Source of the DNA: SIG673 sp045638685
GTDB taxonomy: Bacteria; Bacillota; Clostridia; Oscillospirales; CAG-272
Assembly (NCBI GenBank): GCA_045638685.1
Contig: JAZUBT010000023.1
Location: 1 to 58,960 of the forward strand
Direction of reading: 5' to 3'
Length of the DNA: 58,960 nucleotides
Position 1 is the stretch's first letter. Every line of letters begins with the position of its first letter. A model generated the notes under the pieces. It had not been told where the DNA came from, searched no databases, and worked only from the letters and a program-made list of their open reading frames with translations. Below, in pieces: positions 42,451 to 51,699 of the stretch. A program made the translations under genes and the position numbers.

Positions 42451-43932
42451 ATGGTGGGTACGCAAAATATTTATAAGGATATAGCCGAAAGAACCGGAGG
42501 GGATATTTACATAGGCGTCGTGGGTCCGGTTCGCACGGGAAAGTCAACGTTTATAAAAAAATTTATGGAGCAGCTTGTTCTGCCTAATATGACGGCGGGC
42601 TTCGAAAGAGAAAGAGCAAGGGACGAAATGCCGCAGACCGCGGCGGGTAAAACGGTTATGACTACCGAGCCTAAATTCGTCCCCGATAAGGCGGTTGAAA
42701 TTTCCCTCGGTGAGCAGGCAACTATGAGAGTTAAGCTTGCAGATTGCGTTGGGTACGTTGTTCCCGAGGCGCTCGGAACCGTGGAAAACGGGCAGAGCAG
42801 AATGGTTCTTACGCCGTGGTCGGAGGAGCCTATGCCGTTTGAGGCTGCGGCGGAGCTTGGAACGAGAAAGGTTATATTTGAGCATTCCACCGTCGGTATA
42901 GTCGTTACCACCGACGGAAGCATCGGAGAGCTTTCGCGAGAGGTTTACGTCGATGCGGAAAAAAGAGTTATTTCCGAGCTTAAATCAATAGGAAAGCCTT
43001 TTGCGATTTTGCTTAATTCGGCAGACCCGGGGAGTGAAAAAGCGGTAAACCTTGCGCTGGAGCTTGAAAAGAATTACGGTGCCCCCGTAGCGCTTGTAAA
43101 CGCTACCGAGCTTAGCTCCGAGGACATACGTCATCTTATGGAGCTTTTACTGCTTGAATTCCCCGTAAGAATGGTTGACGTCGAGCTTCCGGCGTGGACT
43201 ACCGCGCTTGAGCCGGAGCACTGGCTTATAAAATCGCTTCGTGAGGCGATAGGCGAGTGCGCGAGAAAAATCAAAAAGCTTGGAGAGATACCGTCGGCGT
43301 TTAACGCGCTGTTCGGACACGAGCATATAAAAGACGCTTTTATAATTTCAACCGAATGCGGAAGCGGTGTCGCGAGACTTCTGGTTAAGCTTAAGGAACC
43401 GCTTTACTACAAGGTTATAAGTGAGCTTACAGGCTTTTCTATAGAAAACGAGGAGGCTCTGGTAACACAGCTTAAGGAGCTTTCCGCTGTTAAGGAAAAA
43501 TACGATAAGGTAGCAGCGGCTCTTGCCGAGGTTGAAAGCGGCGGTTACGGTATAGTTTTACCTGCGGTTGAGGATTTAACACTTGCCGAGCCGGAAATAA
43601 TAAAGCGCGGTGGAGGATACGGGGTAAGACTTAAAGCGTCCGCACCGTCAATTCACATGATTAAGGCAAATATTGAAACCGAGATAAATCCCATCGTCGG
43701 TACGGAGCAGCAGTCGGAGGATTTAATAAGATACCTCTTGAGCGAATTTGAGGAGGACCCGAAAAAAATATGGAGCTCCAATCTGTTTGGTAAAACTCTT
43801 TACGAGCTTATAACCGAGGGGCTTCACGCAAAGCTTGACAACGTACCTGCCGACGCAAGAGCGAAGCTTGGCGGAACTCTTGAAAAAATAGTAAACGACG
43901 GAAGCGGCGGACTTATCTGCATACTGCTTTAA
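42451..43932 (+). CDS. spoIVA: Stage IV sporulation protein A, spore-coat ATPase
   Basis: 493 residues, typical length. Walker A GPVRTGKS (25-32) near the N-terminus, then GFERERARDEMPQTAAGKTVMTTEPKFVP, a highly characteristic SpoIVA segment. The middle domain is helical and the C-terminus ends GSGGLICILL, as in SpoIVA. It polymerises on the forespore surface using ATP and forms the base of the coat. GGAGG sits 6 bases before the ATG. Its neighbour, a YlmC/YmxH-type gene, is also a sporulation gene. Confidence 0.97.
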   Translation: MVGTQNIYKDIAERTGGDIYIGVVGPVRTGKSTFIKKFMEQLVLPNMTAGFERERARDEMPQTAAGKTVMTTEPKFVPDKAVEISLGEQATMRVKLADCVGYVVPEALGTVENGQSRMVLTPWSEEPMPFEAAAELGTRKVIFEHSTVGIVVTTDGSIGELSREVYVDAEKRVISELKSIGKPFAILLNSADPGSEKAVNLALELEKNYGAPVALVNATELSSEDIRHLMELLLLEFPVRMVDVELPAWTTALEPEHWLIKSLREAIGECARKIKKLGEIPSAFNALFGHEHIKDAFIISTECGSGVARLLVKLKEPLYYKVISELTGFSIENEEALVTQLKELSAVKEKYDKVAAALAEVESGGYGIVLPAVEDLTLAEPEIIKRGGGYGVRLKASAPSIHMIKANIETEINPIVGTEQQSEDLIRYLLSEFEEDPKKIWSSNLFGKTLYELITEGLHAKLDNVPADARAKLGGTLEKIVNDGSGGLICILL

Positions 43933-43968
43933 AAATATTTGAAAATTAAAAAGTAAAGGAGAAGCGAT

Positions 43969-44238
43969 ATGTTAAAATGTCCGTCTCTGCCCGTAAGGTA
44001 CAGCGAGCTTTGTAAAAAGGAAGTAATAAACACCTGCGACGGCTGCCGTCTCGGATACGTCAGCGATCTTGAAATAGATACGATGTGCGGCAGAATCAAC
44101 GCTATCTTCGTGCCGAAGCCGCATAAGCTTTTTGCTAAATGTCAATATTACGTAATACGCTGGGAGCAGATAGAAAAAATCGGCGCGGATATGATACTTG
44201 TAAAGCATTCAAGACCGATACAAAAACCTGAGTGTTAA
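43969..44238 (+). CDS. YlmC/YmxH-family PRC-barrel sporulation protein
   Basis: 89 residues with the family pattern YSELCKKEVINTCDGCRLGYVSDLEID, then GRINAIFVP and a WEQIEKIGADMILV strand: a small PRC barrel. The exact role is unknown; members are found with sporulation genes. GGAG precedes the ATG and it is 37 bases after spoIVA. Confidence 0.9.
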   Translation: MLKCPSLPVRYSELCKKEVINTCDGCRLGYVSDLEIDTMCGRINAIFVPKPHKLFAKCQYYVIRWEQIEKIGADMILVKHSRPIQKPEC

Positions 44239-44444
44239 CTGTACCGCTTAAACTGAAAATATAACTTAAAATAAAACGACGTTTTGCATAAATTTCCATT
44301 TATAATTTTCTCCGTAGCGTTTATAATACTAACAGAGCGAGGCGAAGCGGCGCAAACGAATTTTGCGAAAACGCAATTTAAAGCTTGATGCCAACGCAGC
44401 TCAAATATTAGAAAACGATATGATTTTAAAAAGGAGAAAACAAA

Positions 44445-44642
44445 ATGGCAAACCAGATTCTTGTTTCGGATGCTAAGGAAGCTCTCGAGCGCTTCAAGAT
44501 GGAAGCTGCGAGCGAGGTTGGAGTAAACCTTAAGCAGGGTTACAACGGTGATCTTACCTCTCGTCAGGCAGGTTCCGTAGGCGGTCAGATGGTTAAGAAG
44601 ATGATCGAGAAGTACGAAAACGACCTTAAGGCAGGCAAATAA
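44445..44642 (+). CDS. Alpha/beta-type small acid-soluble spore protein
   Basis: 65 residues, with the family signature ALERFKMEAASEVGV and GDLTSRQAGSVGGQMVKKMI, including the GPR protease cut region. It coats spore DNA and protects it. GGAG precedes the ATG. A sigma-G promoter was sought in the 206-base gap but no convincing pair of boxes was found. A terminator follows. Confidence 0.97.
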   Translation: MANQILVSDAKEALERFKMEAASEVGVNLKQGYNGDLTSRQAGSVGGQMVKKMIEKYENDLKAGK

Positions 44643-44692
44643 GCAAAAACAAAAAGGTTTTTAAAACAATAAAATCAAACGGCAGAGACCTT

Positions 44693-44719
44693 GCAGAAAC
44701 GCTCGGTCTCTGTTTTTTT
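44693..44719 (+). terminator. Terminator of the spore-protein gene
   Basis: Perfect eight-base stem CAGAGACC / GGTCTCTG around a short four-base loop end, followed by T7. Reading the loop as TTGCAGAAACGCTC gives the same stem pairing. Confidence 0.8.
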
Positions 44720-44799
44720 GGATATTTTTATACAGCTTAGCATTCTGCCTTTAATCAATAAAACAAAATTTATTTTTATATTTAATTAACAAAATATTC

Positions 44800-44827
44800 T
44801 TGAAATAATCTTAGAATATGATAAAAT
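44800..44827 (+). promoter_or_regulatory. Sigma-A-type promoter of the MFS gene
   Basis: -35 TTGAAA (44800-44805), 16-base spacer, -10 TAAAAT (44822-44827). Confidence 0.65.
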
Positions 44828-44908
44828 ATATAGTGTATAGAAGTAATGTTTTGAGTTCGGCATATTGCGTTGTACCGGCTTTTCGGAAGGGAGATTTTCT
44901 TTGCACAA

Positions 44909-46219
44909 ATGAAATTTAATACTAAAAGGACCATGCTCGTTGGTCTTGCGTTTATGACAATATCTTCTTTTTGGCAGCTCTACAACAACGAGATTCCGCT
45001 TATGCTTCAGGATCTTATCGGAAGGGATAAGCAGCTTGTCATAAATACGATAATGACGCTCGATAATCTTTCGGCGCTGTTTTTGCTTCCGTTTTTCGGT
45101 ATGGTTTCCGATAAAACGCACACTAAAATCGGAAAACGAATGCCGTATATCATTTTTGGAACGGTCTTATCCGTTATCTTTATGATGATGCTTCCGGTTG
45201 CATACGCTTATCAAAAGAACATTCTGTTCTTTATTGCGGTCGTTGGAGTTCTGCTCTCAATGTCCGTTTACCGTTCTCCCGCGGTCGCGCTTATGCCCGA
45301 CGTAACGCCAAAGCCGCTCCGCTCAAAGGGGAACGCTGTTATAAACCTTATGGGAGCTATCGGTATTATAGTCGTTCAGGTTTTGACACTGCTGCTTAAG
45401 GGAAAGCAAAACTACGGTAAGCTGTTTATAATCATAGCCGCGTTTATGCTTGTCAGCATTGTAGTTATGGCTATAAAAATTGACGAGAACAAGCTGGTTT
45501 CCATGATGCCTCCCGAGGAGGAAACCGAGGAGGAGAGGGTTAACAGGATAAACGCCGGTGTAAAGGTACACGCAAGCGTAAGGAAGAGTCTCATTTTCCT
45601 TTTTATAAGCGTTTTCCTTTGGTTTATGGCGTACAGTGCGATAGAGACCAATTATTCAAGATACGCAAGCGATATATGGCTGCTTGATGACGGAACCTAC
45701 GTTCTGCCTATGCTTTTTGGAAGCCTTGTGGCTCTCGTAAGCTTCCTTCCGCTTGGAGCTGTTTCGCAAAAGTTCGGAAGAAAGCACACGATAATAGCCA
45801 GTCTTATAATACTGTTTTTCGCGGTTCTCGCGACCTCGTTTATAACAAAGTACAGTATTTTAATTTACCTGCTTTTCGGACTTATCGGAATAACCTGGGC
45901 GGCGATAAACGTAAACTCGTACCCGATGGTTGTTGAAATGAGCAAGGGAGCCGATGTCGGAAAATATACGGGACTTTATTATACCTTCTCAATGGCGGCT
46001 CAGATAGCAACCCCACTCGTTACGGGACTGCTTTTCGACCTGCTTCCCGCAGGACTCAGGGTTCTGTTCCCGTATGCAGCGTTTTTCCTGCTTGTCGGAC
46101 TTATAACCATGATTTTTGTTCGACACGGAGACGGAATGAGCGAGCATGAGGTCGAGCTTATGCAGGAGCAGGCTATCGAGGCGTTTGTGCACGGCGATCA
46201 GTCGGCGTCCGGTGAATAA
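44909..46219 (+). CDS. MFS transporter, GPH (sugar/cation symporter)-like
   Basis: 436 residues from ATG 44909 with about twelve transmembrane segments. DKTHTKIGKRMPYIIFG between helices 2 and 3 is the conserved MFS loop (D-x(3)-G/R-x-G-K/R-R) seen in GPH symporters. A 44870 TTG in the same frame extends the N-terminus by 13 residues; GGGAG lies 15 bases before 44909, so the true start is uncertain. The substrate is likely a sugar or glycoside. It is followed by a phosphodiesterase gene. Confidence 0.8.
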   Translation: MKFNTKRTMLVGLAFMTISSFWQLYNNEIPLMLQDLIGRDKQLVINTIMTLDNLSALFLLPFFGMVSDKTHTKIGKRMPYIIFGTVLSVIFMMMLPVAYAYQKNILFFIAVVGVLLSMSVYRSPAVALMPDVTPKPLRSKGNAVINLMGAIGIIVVQVLTLLLKGKQNYGKLFIIIAAFMLVSIVVMAIKIDENKLVSMMPPEEETEEERVNRINAGVKVHASVRKSLIFLFISVFLWFMAYSAIETNYSRYASDIWLLDDGTYVLPMLFGSLVALVSFLPLGAVSQKFGRKHTIIASLIILFFAVLATSFITKYSILIYLLFGLIGITWAAINVNSYPMVVEMSKGADVGKYTGLYYTFSMAAQIATPLVTGLLFDLLPAGLRVLFPYAAFFLLVGLITMIFVRHGDGMSEHEVELMQEQAIEAFVHGDQSASGE

Positions 46220-46267
46220 AAACACTTAAAATTCGATACATTTATAAAACAGTTGTGGAGGAAAAAT

Positions 46268-47071
46268 ATGAAAAAAAGAAACATCGCTTTAGGAGTTATG
46301 GCGGGAGTTACCGGCGCATATCTTTATTCCATCTGCCCGAGACTTAAGGACAGAGCGAATATGAAGCCCTTTACGGAAAATAAGATTTACGCTCATAGAG
46401 GTATGCACGGCGGAAAAATAGGCGAAAATACACTTGAGGCTTTTGCTAAGGCAGTTGAGAACGGCTACGGTATAGAGCTTGACGTTCGCGTAAGCGCGGA
46501 CGGACAGGCGGTTATAGCGCATGACAGCGCTCTTTGGCACGATTCCGGAGAGGGAAAGAATATTTCCGACCTTACCGCAGAGGAGCTTAAGGGCTACGGA
46601 GTTCCGCTTCTCTCCGAGGTTCTCGCTATCGTTGACGGAAAGGTTCCGCTTATCGTTGAGCTTAAGTGTGAGACTAAAGACATTTCTATCTGTCCGATAG
46701 TCGCCGAGGTTCTCGACGAATATAACGGAGACTACTGTATAGAGTCGTTTAATCCCTACGTTCTGAAATGGTACAGAGAGTGCCGTCCCGAAATTGCAAG
46801 AGGACAGCTTTCCACTAAATTTGACGATTGCAAGAATCCTAAGCATTTCTTTATTGAAAACCTGCTTGTAAACAGAATTTCAAGGCCTGATTTTATCGCT
46901 TATAACCACAAGGCTCCGTTTAATCTTTCCCTTGCGCTTTGCCGTAAGCTCTACAATACTCCCATAGTTGCGTGGACTATTGAAAGCGCCGAGGAATGGA
47001 GCAAGTGCGCTGATAGATTTGACGCGTATATTTGTAACGGACTTCCGAAAAAGCGCTCTAGGAAAAAATAA
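46268..47071 (+). CDS. Glycerophosphodiester phosphodiesterase
   Basis: 267 residues. An N-terminal membrane-anchor-like helix (about 4-22) precedes the GDPD barrel: YAHRGMHGGKIGENTLEAF (catalytic His and the EN pair), GIELDVRVSADGQAVIAHD (metal-binding Glu/Asp and second His), IVELKCE and a C-terminal VAWTIE. It hydrolyses glycerophosphodiesters to glycerol-3-phosphate. GGAGG precedes the ATG at 46268. It may be an ecto- or membrane-bound form. Confidence 0.9.
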   Translation: MKKRNIALGVMAGVTGAYLYSICPRLKDRANMKPFTENKIYAHRGMHGGKIGENTLEAFAKAVENGYGIELDVRVSADGQAVIAHDSALWHDSGEGKNISDLTAEELKGYGVPLLSEVLAIVDGKVPLIVELKCETKDISICPIVAEVLDEYNGDYCIESFNPYVLKWYRECRPEIARGQLSTKFDDCKNPKHFFIENLLVNRISRPDFIAYNHKAPFNLSLALCRKLYNTPIVAWTIESAEEWSKCADRFDAYICNGLPKKRSRKK

Positions 47072-47080
47072 GAAACGAAA

Positions 47081-47109
47081 AAAACTGCCGAAATTTCGGC
47101 AGTTTTTTT
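47081..47109. terminator. Bidirectional terminator after the phosphodiesterase gene
   Basis: Thirteen-base self-complementary stem AAAACTGCCGAAA / TTTCGGCAGTTTT between convergent genes, with A-rich and T-rich flanks. Confidence 0.9.
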
Positions 47110-47149
47110 ATATTTAAATAAAATTATCGTGTATAAAGCGGCAGTGTTT

Positions 47150-47893
47150 TTAATCTGTGCGCGTTGCTTTGTAAACATAGGCGTTTCCTGCTTTTCCTAT
47201 GCGTTTTACAACGCCAAGCTCTGTCAGAATAAGAAGCGTCAGTCCGGAAAGCTCGCGGCTTATTTTACAGATAGATGCGTATTCGGCAGATGTGAAAAGC
47301 TCGGGAAGAACGCTCGGTAAAAACGCTTCATAGTCGGAAGCGGAAGAAAGGGTAGTGTCATCGATAAGTCTTGTCGGAACAGTCTCGGAGGAGAGCGTTT
47401 CCGCCTTTTTTCTGCCCTTTTTTGACGTCTTTATTCTGATAACCCTATGCTCCTCTGTTTCAAGGGTAATAAGGCGCAGACGGAGTTTTTTTGACGTTAT
47501 AAATTTACGTATTCCGTAAAGCTCGGGAAAAACGTGATAAGGCGTCATACGCTTCGTGCTTTTTCTTACGGTTACCTCGCCCGTGTCCGCATCGGTAAGA
47601 TATAAAAGCTTTTTCGAAATTATCGGAAACACAAGGGTAACGGTGCTGCTTTCAAGCAGCACCGTGAGCTTTTTGCAGAGACGGTAAAAGCCTCTCGTTT
47701 GTATTTCGAACACCCCGTCGTCGGAAAGAGCGTCGGAGACGAAGCCACAGTTTTTTATTTCGTGCTTTTCTTTATCGGGCTGAACGTAATATTTCAGCGC
47801 GGCGTGTACCTTCTTTTCCGATAGAGTTCCTATTCCGCTTGACGGTATCCTAAGCGCGGCGGCGACAGCGAGGTCGAAAAGCTCTGTGTCCAT
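47150..47893 (-). CDS. Unrecognised protein, possible PD-(D/E)xK-like nuclease with winged-helix end
   Basis: 247 residues. An N-terminal stretch reads EKKVHAALKYYV, then SDALSDDGVFEIQTRGFYRLCKKL. The spacing of Asp, then Glu-x-Gln, resembles a PD-(D/E)xK core with Gln in place of Lys. The C-terminus (LFTSAEYASICKISRELSGLTLLILTELGVVKRI) resembles a winged helix. I do not recognise the family. Its start codon overlaps the stop of the asparaginase-like gene (TAATG), so the two are translationally coupled. Confidence 0.5.
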   Translation of the reverse strand: MDTELFDLAVAAALRIPSSGIGTLSEKKVHAALKYYVQPDKEKHEIKNCGFVSDALSDDGVFEIQTRGFYRLCKKLTVLLESSTVTLVFPIISKKLLYLTDADTGEVTVRKSTKRMTPYHVFPELYGIRKFITSKKLRLRLITLETEEHRVIRIKTSKKGRKKAETLSSETVPTRLIDDTTLSSASDYEAFLPSVLPELFTSAEYASICKISRELSGLTLLILTELGVVKRIGKAGNAYVYKATRTD

Positions 47894-49197
47894 TAGCTTT
47901 CCTCCGTGTCTGCCGAATGAGTCTCGGTTTCTGTGTCGTTATCGTAAGAATGAGCGGCCGCGTTTGACGGGCCAATGTTTTCGGGGGACGGGGACGTTTT
48001 TTGAGTATCGTTATTATTTGAGACGTTGGATTGTACGGGCTTTTTTTGAGTGTCGTTATTATTTGAGACATTGGATTGAGAGGGCGTTTTTTGAGTATCG
48101 TTGTTATTTAAATCGTTGGGTTTCGCGGTGTCCTTTATGCTGCCGGACCCGTTTTTTTGATCGGCCGTACTGCTTTGAGTAGCCGTTTTTGGTGCGGAGG
48201 CGGTTTTTACCGACGCCTTGGCAAGGTCTCCACCGAGGGGAGAAAACAGATTTTCGTCGGTAAATTTCTTCGACTGAGAATTTAAAAGCCACAGCTTAAT
48301 ATACATAGCGGCGGGTGAGGAAAGCTTCGGCAGTCTGATAAGCGAAAGCTCCTCGTAAAGACGCATGCTTTCGTAGTCTGCGCCGTCGCCTAAGCCGCTT
48401 ACATATACCTTTATACCTCTTTTTTTACAGCGTTTTGCAAATTTAACCGTCTCTGCGCTTTGGGTGTTCACCGTGCCCGAATGATACGCGCCGAGTATTA
48501 CCGCTTTGGTTTTGCGCGGGAGCGTGGGATAAAGCATACCCGGATATACGTTAAGAAGAAAAACGGGGGAAATAGCGGAGAAGGAGGGCTTGTTAAACGT
48601 GAAGGAGTCGCTTTCCTCGACGTATTTTTCGTTTTTGAAAAAGATTCCGTCCTTAACTGTTCCGTAGATTTCACCGACGGGCACGGGTGCCGATAAATAG
48701 GGCGGCTGTTGCATTATCCTCGTTGCTCTGAATACCGCTACCCGTCCGTCTTCTTCGGGGTAAACTGTAAGCGCTCCGACAGCTTTTTTTGAGCGTATGA
48801 CCGCTACCGCCGCCTTAAGATTTGCGTTTCCGTCGGCGTAGGGCACAGAAAGGGGCAGGTTGGAGCAGACCGTTATGCAGGGCGTTTTGGAAAGGCCTAC
48901 CGCATACGAAATTGCGGCGGAGGTGTAAGCGAGAGCATCGCTTCCGAGGGTAACTATAACTCCGTCGTATTTTCCCGAAAGAACGTATTTTCTGACACCG
49001 AGAACGATTTTGTTTAAAATCTTACTGTCCGTGTTCTCGCTTAAAACAGAACAGAGGCGTTTATGAACCAGCTTTACGTCCCGATAATTTTTAAAGGTTT
49101 TTTCGATTATGGGGGTTATATCCGCTCTCGGAGAAAGAACGCCGTTTTCATAAGTACAGCTTATTGTTCCGCCCGTGTGTATTATTAAAATTTTCAT
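47893..49197 (-). CDS. L-asparaginase-like protein with a repetitive C-terminal tail
   Basis: 434 residues. Residues 1-320 match the asparaginase fold: N-terminal HTGGTIS motif with the catalytic Thr, and VTLGSDALAYTSAAISYAVG, where Ser-Asp stands in place of the usual Thr-Asp. It is followed by a low-complexity Ser/Asn/Thr tail (about 335-434) with 15-residue repeats. The tail suggests a secreted or surface function is possible, but no signal peptide exists, so it is more likely a cytoplasmic linker. Start follows AAGGAAC. The Ser substitution and tail leave the activity open. Confidence 0.7.
   Translation of the reverse strand: MKILIIHTGGTISCTYENGVLSPRADITPIIEKTFKNYRDVKLVHKRLCSVLSENTDSKILNKIVLGVRKYVLSGKYDGVIVTLGSDALAYTSAAISYAVGLSKTPCITVCSNLPLSVPYADGNANLKAAVAVIRSKKAVGALTVYPEEDGRVAVFRATRIMQQPPYLSAPVPVGEIYGTVKDGIFFKNEKYVEESDSFTFNKPSFSAISPVFLLNVYPGMLYPTLPRKTKAVILGAYHSGTVNTQSAETVKFAKRCKKRGIKVYVSGLGDGADYESMRLYEELSLIRLPKLSSPAAMYIKLWLLNSQSKKFTDENLFSPLGGDLAKASVKTASAPKTATQSSTADQKNGSGSIKDTAKPNDLNNNDTQKTPSQSNVSNNNDTQKKPVQSNVSNNNDTQKTSPSPENIGPSNAAAHSYDNDTETETHSADTEES
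48001..48125 (-). repeat. 45-bp tandem repeats in the asparaginase-like tail
   Basis: Three units, starting at 48001, 48046 and 48091 on the plus strand, encode a SNNNDTQKxPxQSNV-type 15-residue unit on the minus strand. Confidence 0.85.
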
Positions 49198-49444
49198 TCT
49201 TACCGCCCGTTCCTTTTTATTATGTGAAATTGTGATTTATAAACTGTATATATTTTATTTTAACATAAAACCTCACAAAAGAAAAGTCTTTTTTTGAAAA
49301 AGGTATAAAATAATTTTAAATGGAAAAAATTTTTTTGAAAAGTTAGCGTGATGTTCTTCGCGCAAATTCGCGGTGGACTTGTTGGCGGTTTCCGGCAATC
49401 GATGACCTATCCTACGAATTTACTAAAAAACGGAGGTTTTAAAA

Positions 49445-49897
49445 ATGAATAAAAGCAACGAAGAATATAAAAAATACACGGAAAGACATGCTCGTCCTTC
49501 TCCCATTCTCAGTAACTGCATTAAGGCGTTTTTAGTCGGTGGGATTATTTGCAGTGTCGGTCAGCTTCTTTTTACACTTTACAGTGAGGCTATGAAAATG
49601 CAGGAGATAAGCGCACGTGCGCTTGTTTCGGTGTCCCTTATCTTTATCGGAACGTTTCTTACGGGCCTTGATTTGTTCGACGATATTGCCAAATTCGGCG
49701 GCGCAGGTGCGCTGGTTCCCATTACGGGGTTTGCTAACGCGGTGGTTGCGCCTGCTCTTGATACCAAGGCAGAGGGGTGGATTTTAGGCGTAGGCTCAAA
49801 GCTTTTTACCATAGCGGGCCCCGTCATTCTCTACGGCACGGCGGCATCTGCACTTTACGGAATTATCTATTACGTTTTTACGCTGTTTGCTAAATAG
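49445..49897 (+). CDS. spoVAC: Stage V sporulation protein AC
   Basis: 150 residues with four or five membrane helices. SPILSNCIKAFLVGGIICSVGQ and FGGAGALVPITGFANAVVAPA are characteristic. It is the mechanosensitive channel subunit for Ca-dipicolinate uptake in sporulation and release in germination. GGAGG precedes the ATG. No clear sigma-G promoter was found in the 247-base gap 49198-49444; the sequence near 49410 (TATCCTA) only partly resembles a -10. Confidence 0.95.
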   Translation: MNKSNEEYKKYTERHARPSPILSNCIKAFLVGGIICSVGQLLFTLYSEAMKMQEISARALVSVSLIFIGTFLTGLDLFDDIAKFGGAGALVPITGFANAVVAPALDTKAEGWILGVGSKLFTIAGPVILYGTAASALYGIIYYVFTLFAK

Positions 49898-49908
49898 GGG
49901 GTAGGGGT

Positions 49909-50940
49909 ATGGGAAAAATCGTTAAATTTGAAAACGCGCCGAGAATACTCGCGTCGGCGTCCGTGGTAGGAAAAAAGGAAAATGACGGGCCGCTTTCGAA
50001 ATATTTTGATGCTCACGACGTAAGCGATAAGTTTGGACAGAAAACCTTTGAGCAGGCAGAAAGCGAGATGCAGAGAATGGCGCTTAATCTTGCGCTTTCT
50101 AAAATTAAAGCGGGGCCGGAAAGCGTTGATGCTGTGTTTGCTGGAGACCTTATGAACCAATGCACGGGCTCCTCGTACGGGCTTTCTGGGTTCGGTATTT
50201 CCTATTTCGGGCTTTACGGGGCGTGTTCAACGGCGGCAGAGGGACTAATTCTTGCGGGTATGACGGTGAACTCGGGAATATACGACAGAGTAGCGTCTCT
50301 GTCCTCGTCTCACAACAGCTCGGCGGAAAGACAGTTCCGTTTTCCGCTTGAATACGGATCTCAAAGACCGCCTACGGCTCAGTGGACCGCAACCGCCGCT
50401 GCGGCGTTTGTTATAGGTAACGAGGACGCCGAGGGGCATACCGCCGTTGCGTGTCTTACCGAGGCTCTTGCCGGAAAAATAGTTGACAGGGGGATAAGCG
50501 ACGCTAATAATATGGGCGCGGCGATGGCGCCCGCGGCGGCGGATACGCTCATTGAGTATTTTGTGAAAAACAAACGTAGTCCCGATGATTTTGACCTTAT
50601 CGTTACGGGCGACCTCGGTAAGGAAGGGCATCTTATTTGCAGAGAGCTTCTTGAGAGCGAGGGACTTAAGCTCGGCAGAAATTTTAGCGATTGCGGAATG
50701 CTTATTTACGACGGAGAGACGCAGGATACACATAGCGGCGGATCGGGCTGTGGGTGTAGCGCCTCGGTTACAGCGGGGTATGTAATGGAAGGCTTCAAAA
50801 ACGGAAGCTTTAAAGACGTTTTGCTGATAGGAACGGGTGCGCTTATGAGTCCTATGTCAATCCAGCAGGGGCTTTCGATAGCGGGAATAGGACACCTTAT
50901 CAGAATATCGGCGGTAAAAGACTCTAAGGTGAGAGGATAA
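49909..50940 (+). CDS. spoVAD: Stage V sporulation protein AD
   Basis: 343 residues with the thiolase-like fold of SpoVAD: FAGDLMNQCTGSSYGLSGF, SSAERQFRFPLEYGSQRPPTAQWT, and HSGGSGCGCSASVTAGYVM near the C-terminus. It binds dipicolinic acid. It begins 11 bases after spoVAC and is followed after 16 bases by spoVAE. Confidence 0.97.
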   Translation: MGKIVKFENAPRILASASVVGKKENDGPLSKYFDAHDVSDKFGQKTFEQAESEMQRMALNLALSKIKAGPESVDAVFAGDLMNQCTGSSYGLSGFGISYFGLYGACSTAAEGLILAGMTVNSGIYDRVASLSSSHNSSAERQFRFPLEYGSQRPPTAQWTATAAAAFVIGNEDAEGHTAVACLTEALAGKIVDRGISDANNMGAAMAPAAADTLIEYFVKNKRSPDDFDLIVTGDLGKEGHLICRELLESEGLKLGRNFSDCGMLIYDGETQDTHSGGSGCGCSASVTAGYVMEGFKNGSFKDVLLIGTGALMSPMSIQQGLSIAGIGHLIRISAVKDSKVRG

Positions 50941-50956
50941 AAAAGAGGAGACGGAA

Positions 50957-51325
50957 ATGGAGATATTTTTAGACGTTTTAAAGGCATTTGTTGTAGGCGG
51001 TGTTTTCTGCGTTATCGCGCAGGTGCTGATAGATAAAACAAAGCTCACGCCGGCGAGAATACTCGTTTCGTACGTTGTTCTCGGCGTGCTTCTTACAGGT
51101 ATAGGAGTTTACGAGCCGCTTGTTGAATTTGCGGGTGCGGGTGCTACGGTTCCGCTTACCGGGTTTGGTTATACACTTGCAAAGGGTGTTCAAAAGGCGG
51201 TGGGGGAAAACGGGCTTATGGGCGCTCTTTCCGGAGGAATAACGGGAGCCGCCGCGGGTATTTCGGCGGCTATGGTGTTCGGGCTTATAGTTGCCGCGGT
51301 TTTTCCGTCGCACCCGAAAAAATAG
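50957..51325 (+). CDS. spoVAE: Stage V sporulation protein AE
   Basis: 122 residues with about four membrane helices. VKAFVVGGVFCVIAQ-type start and VEFAGAGATVPLTGFGYTLAKG are typical of the SpoVAE/SpoVAEb subfamily. Third gene of the spoVA unit, preceded by AGAGGAG. spoVAA, spoVAB and spoVAF are absent, which is usual in Clostridia (AC-AD-AE core). Confidence 0.93.
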   Translation: MEIFLDVLKAFVVGGVFCVIAQVLIDKTKLTPARILVSYVVLGVLLTGIGVYEPLVEFAGAGATVPLTGFGYTLAKGVQKAVGENGLMGALSGGITGAAAGISAAMVFGLIVAAVFPSHPKK

Positions 51326-51634
51326 AATATAGATATTTGTTTATATGGCGAGAGTCTTTGGAGTCCGGAAAGCTTAATTCCTTTGTTTTTTGGCATTCTT
51401 ACTCTCGCCGTTTTCCGTTTGGAGGCTGACGAAACAACGGTGTTTAGAAACGGGATATATTTGTCTTTGCGCCAACTGATAAAAAGCTCTCCCTATGTTA
51501 TATTAAACAAAAAAAAGAAAATGACCTTATATAACCTGCACAAAATAATAAAAATTGTTATTTTTTTGTTATAAAAAAGCTGTTATTGTTAACAGTTGGG
51601 TGCGAAAAATACATTTGGCTGTTCGTAATTTACA
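51326..51634. other. Intergenic stretch without a gene
   Basis: GGCGAGAGT (51347-51355) and ACTCTCGCC (51401-51409) form a nine-base inverted repeat with a 45-base loop, followed by TTTTCCG: a weak terminator candidate for spoVA. A 192-base open frame (51383-51574) is low-complexity and lacks a good start signal. Confidence 0.5.
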
Positions 51635-51663
51635 TTGTTTTATCTACGGTGCGGTGATATAAT
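51635..51663 (+). promoter_or_regulatory. Sigma-A-type promoter of the lipoprotein gene
   Basis: -35 TTGTTT (51635-51640), 17-base spacer, consensus -10 TATAAT (51658-51663). Confidence 0.75.
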
Positions 51664-51699
51664 ATTAACAAGTAAATATATTTAAAAGGAGTCAAATAT

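Noticed and set aside
44239..44444. Sigma-G promoter before the spore-protein gene
   Set aside because: No pair of boxes with correct spacing was found, although such a promoter is expected.
51383..51574. Short open frame between spoVAE and the lipoprotein gene
   Set aside because: Low-complexity hydrophobic/lysine-rich translation with no ribosome binding site; it crosses a hairpin candidate.
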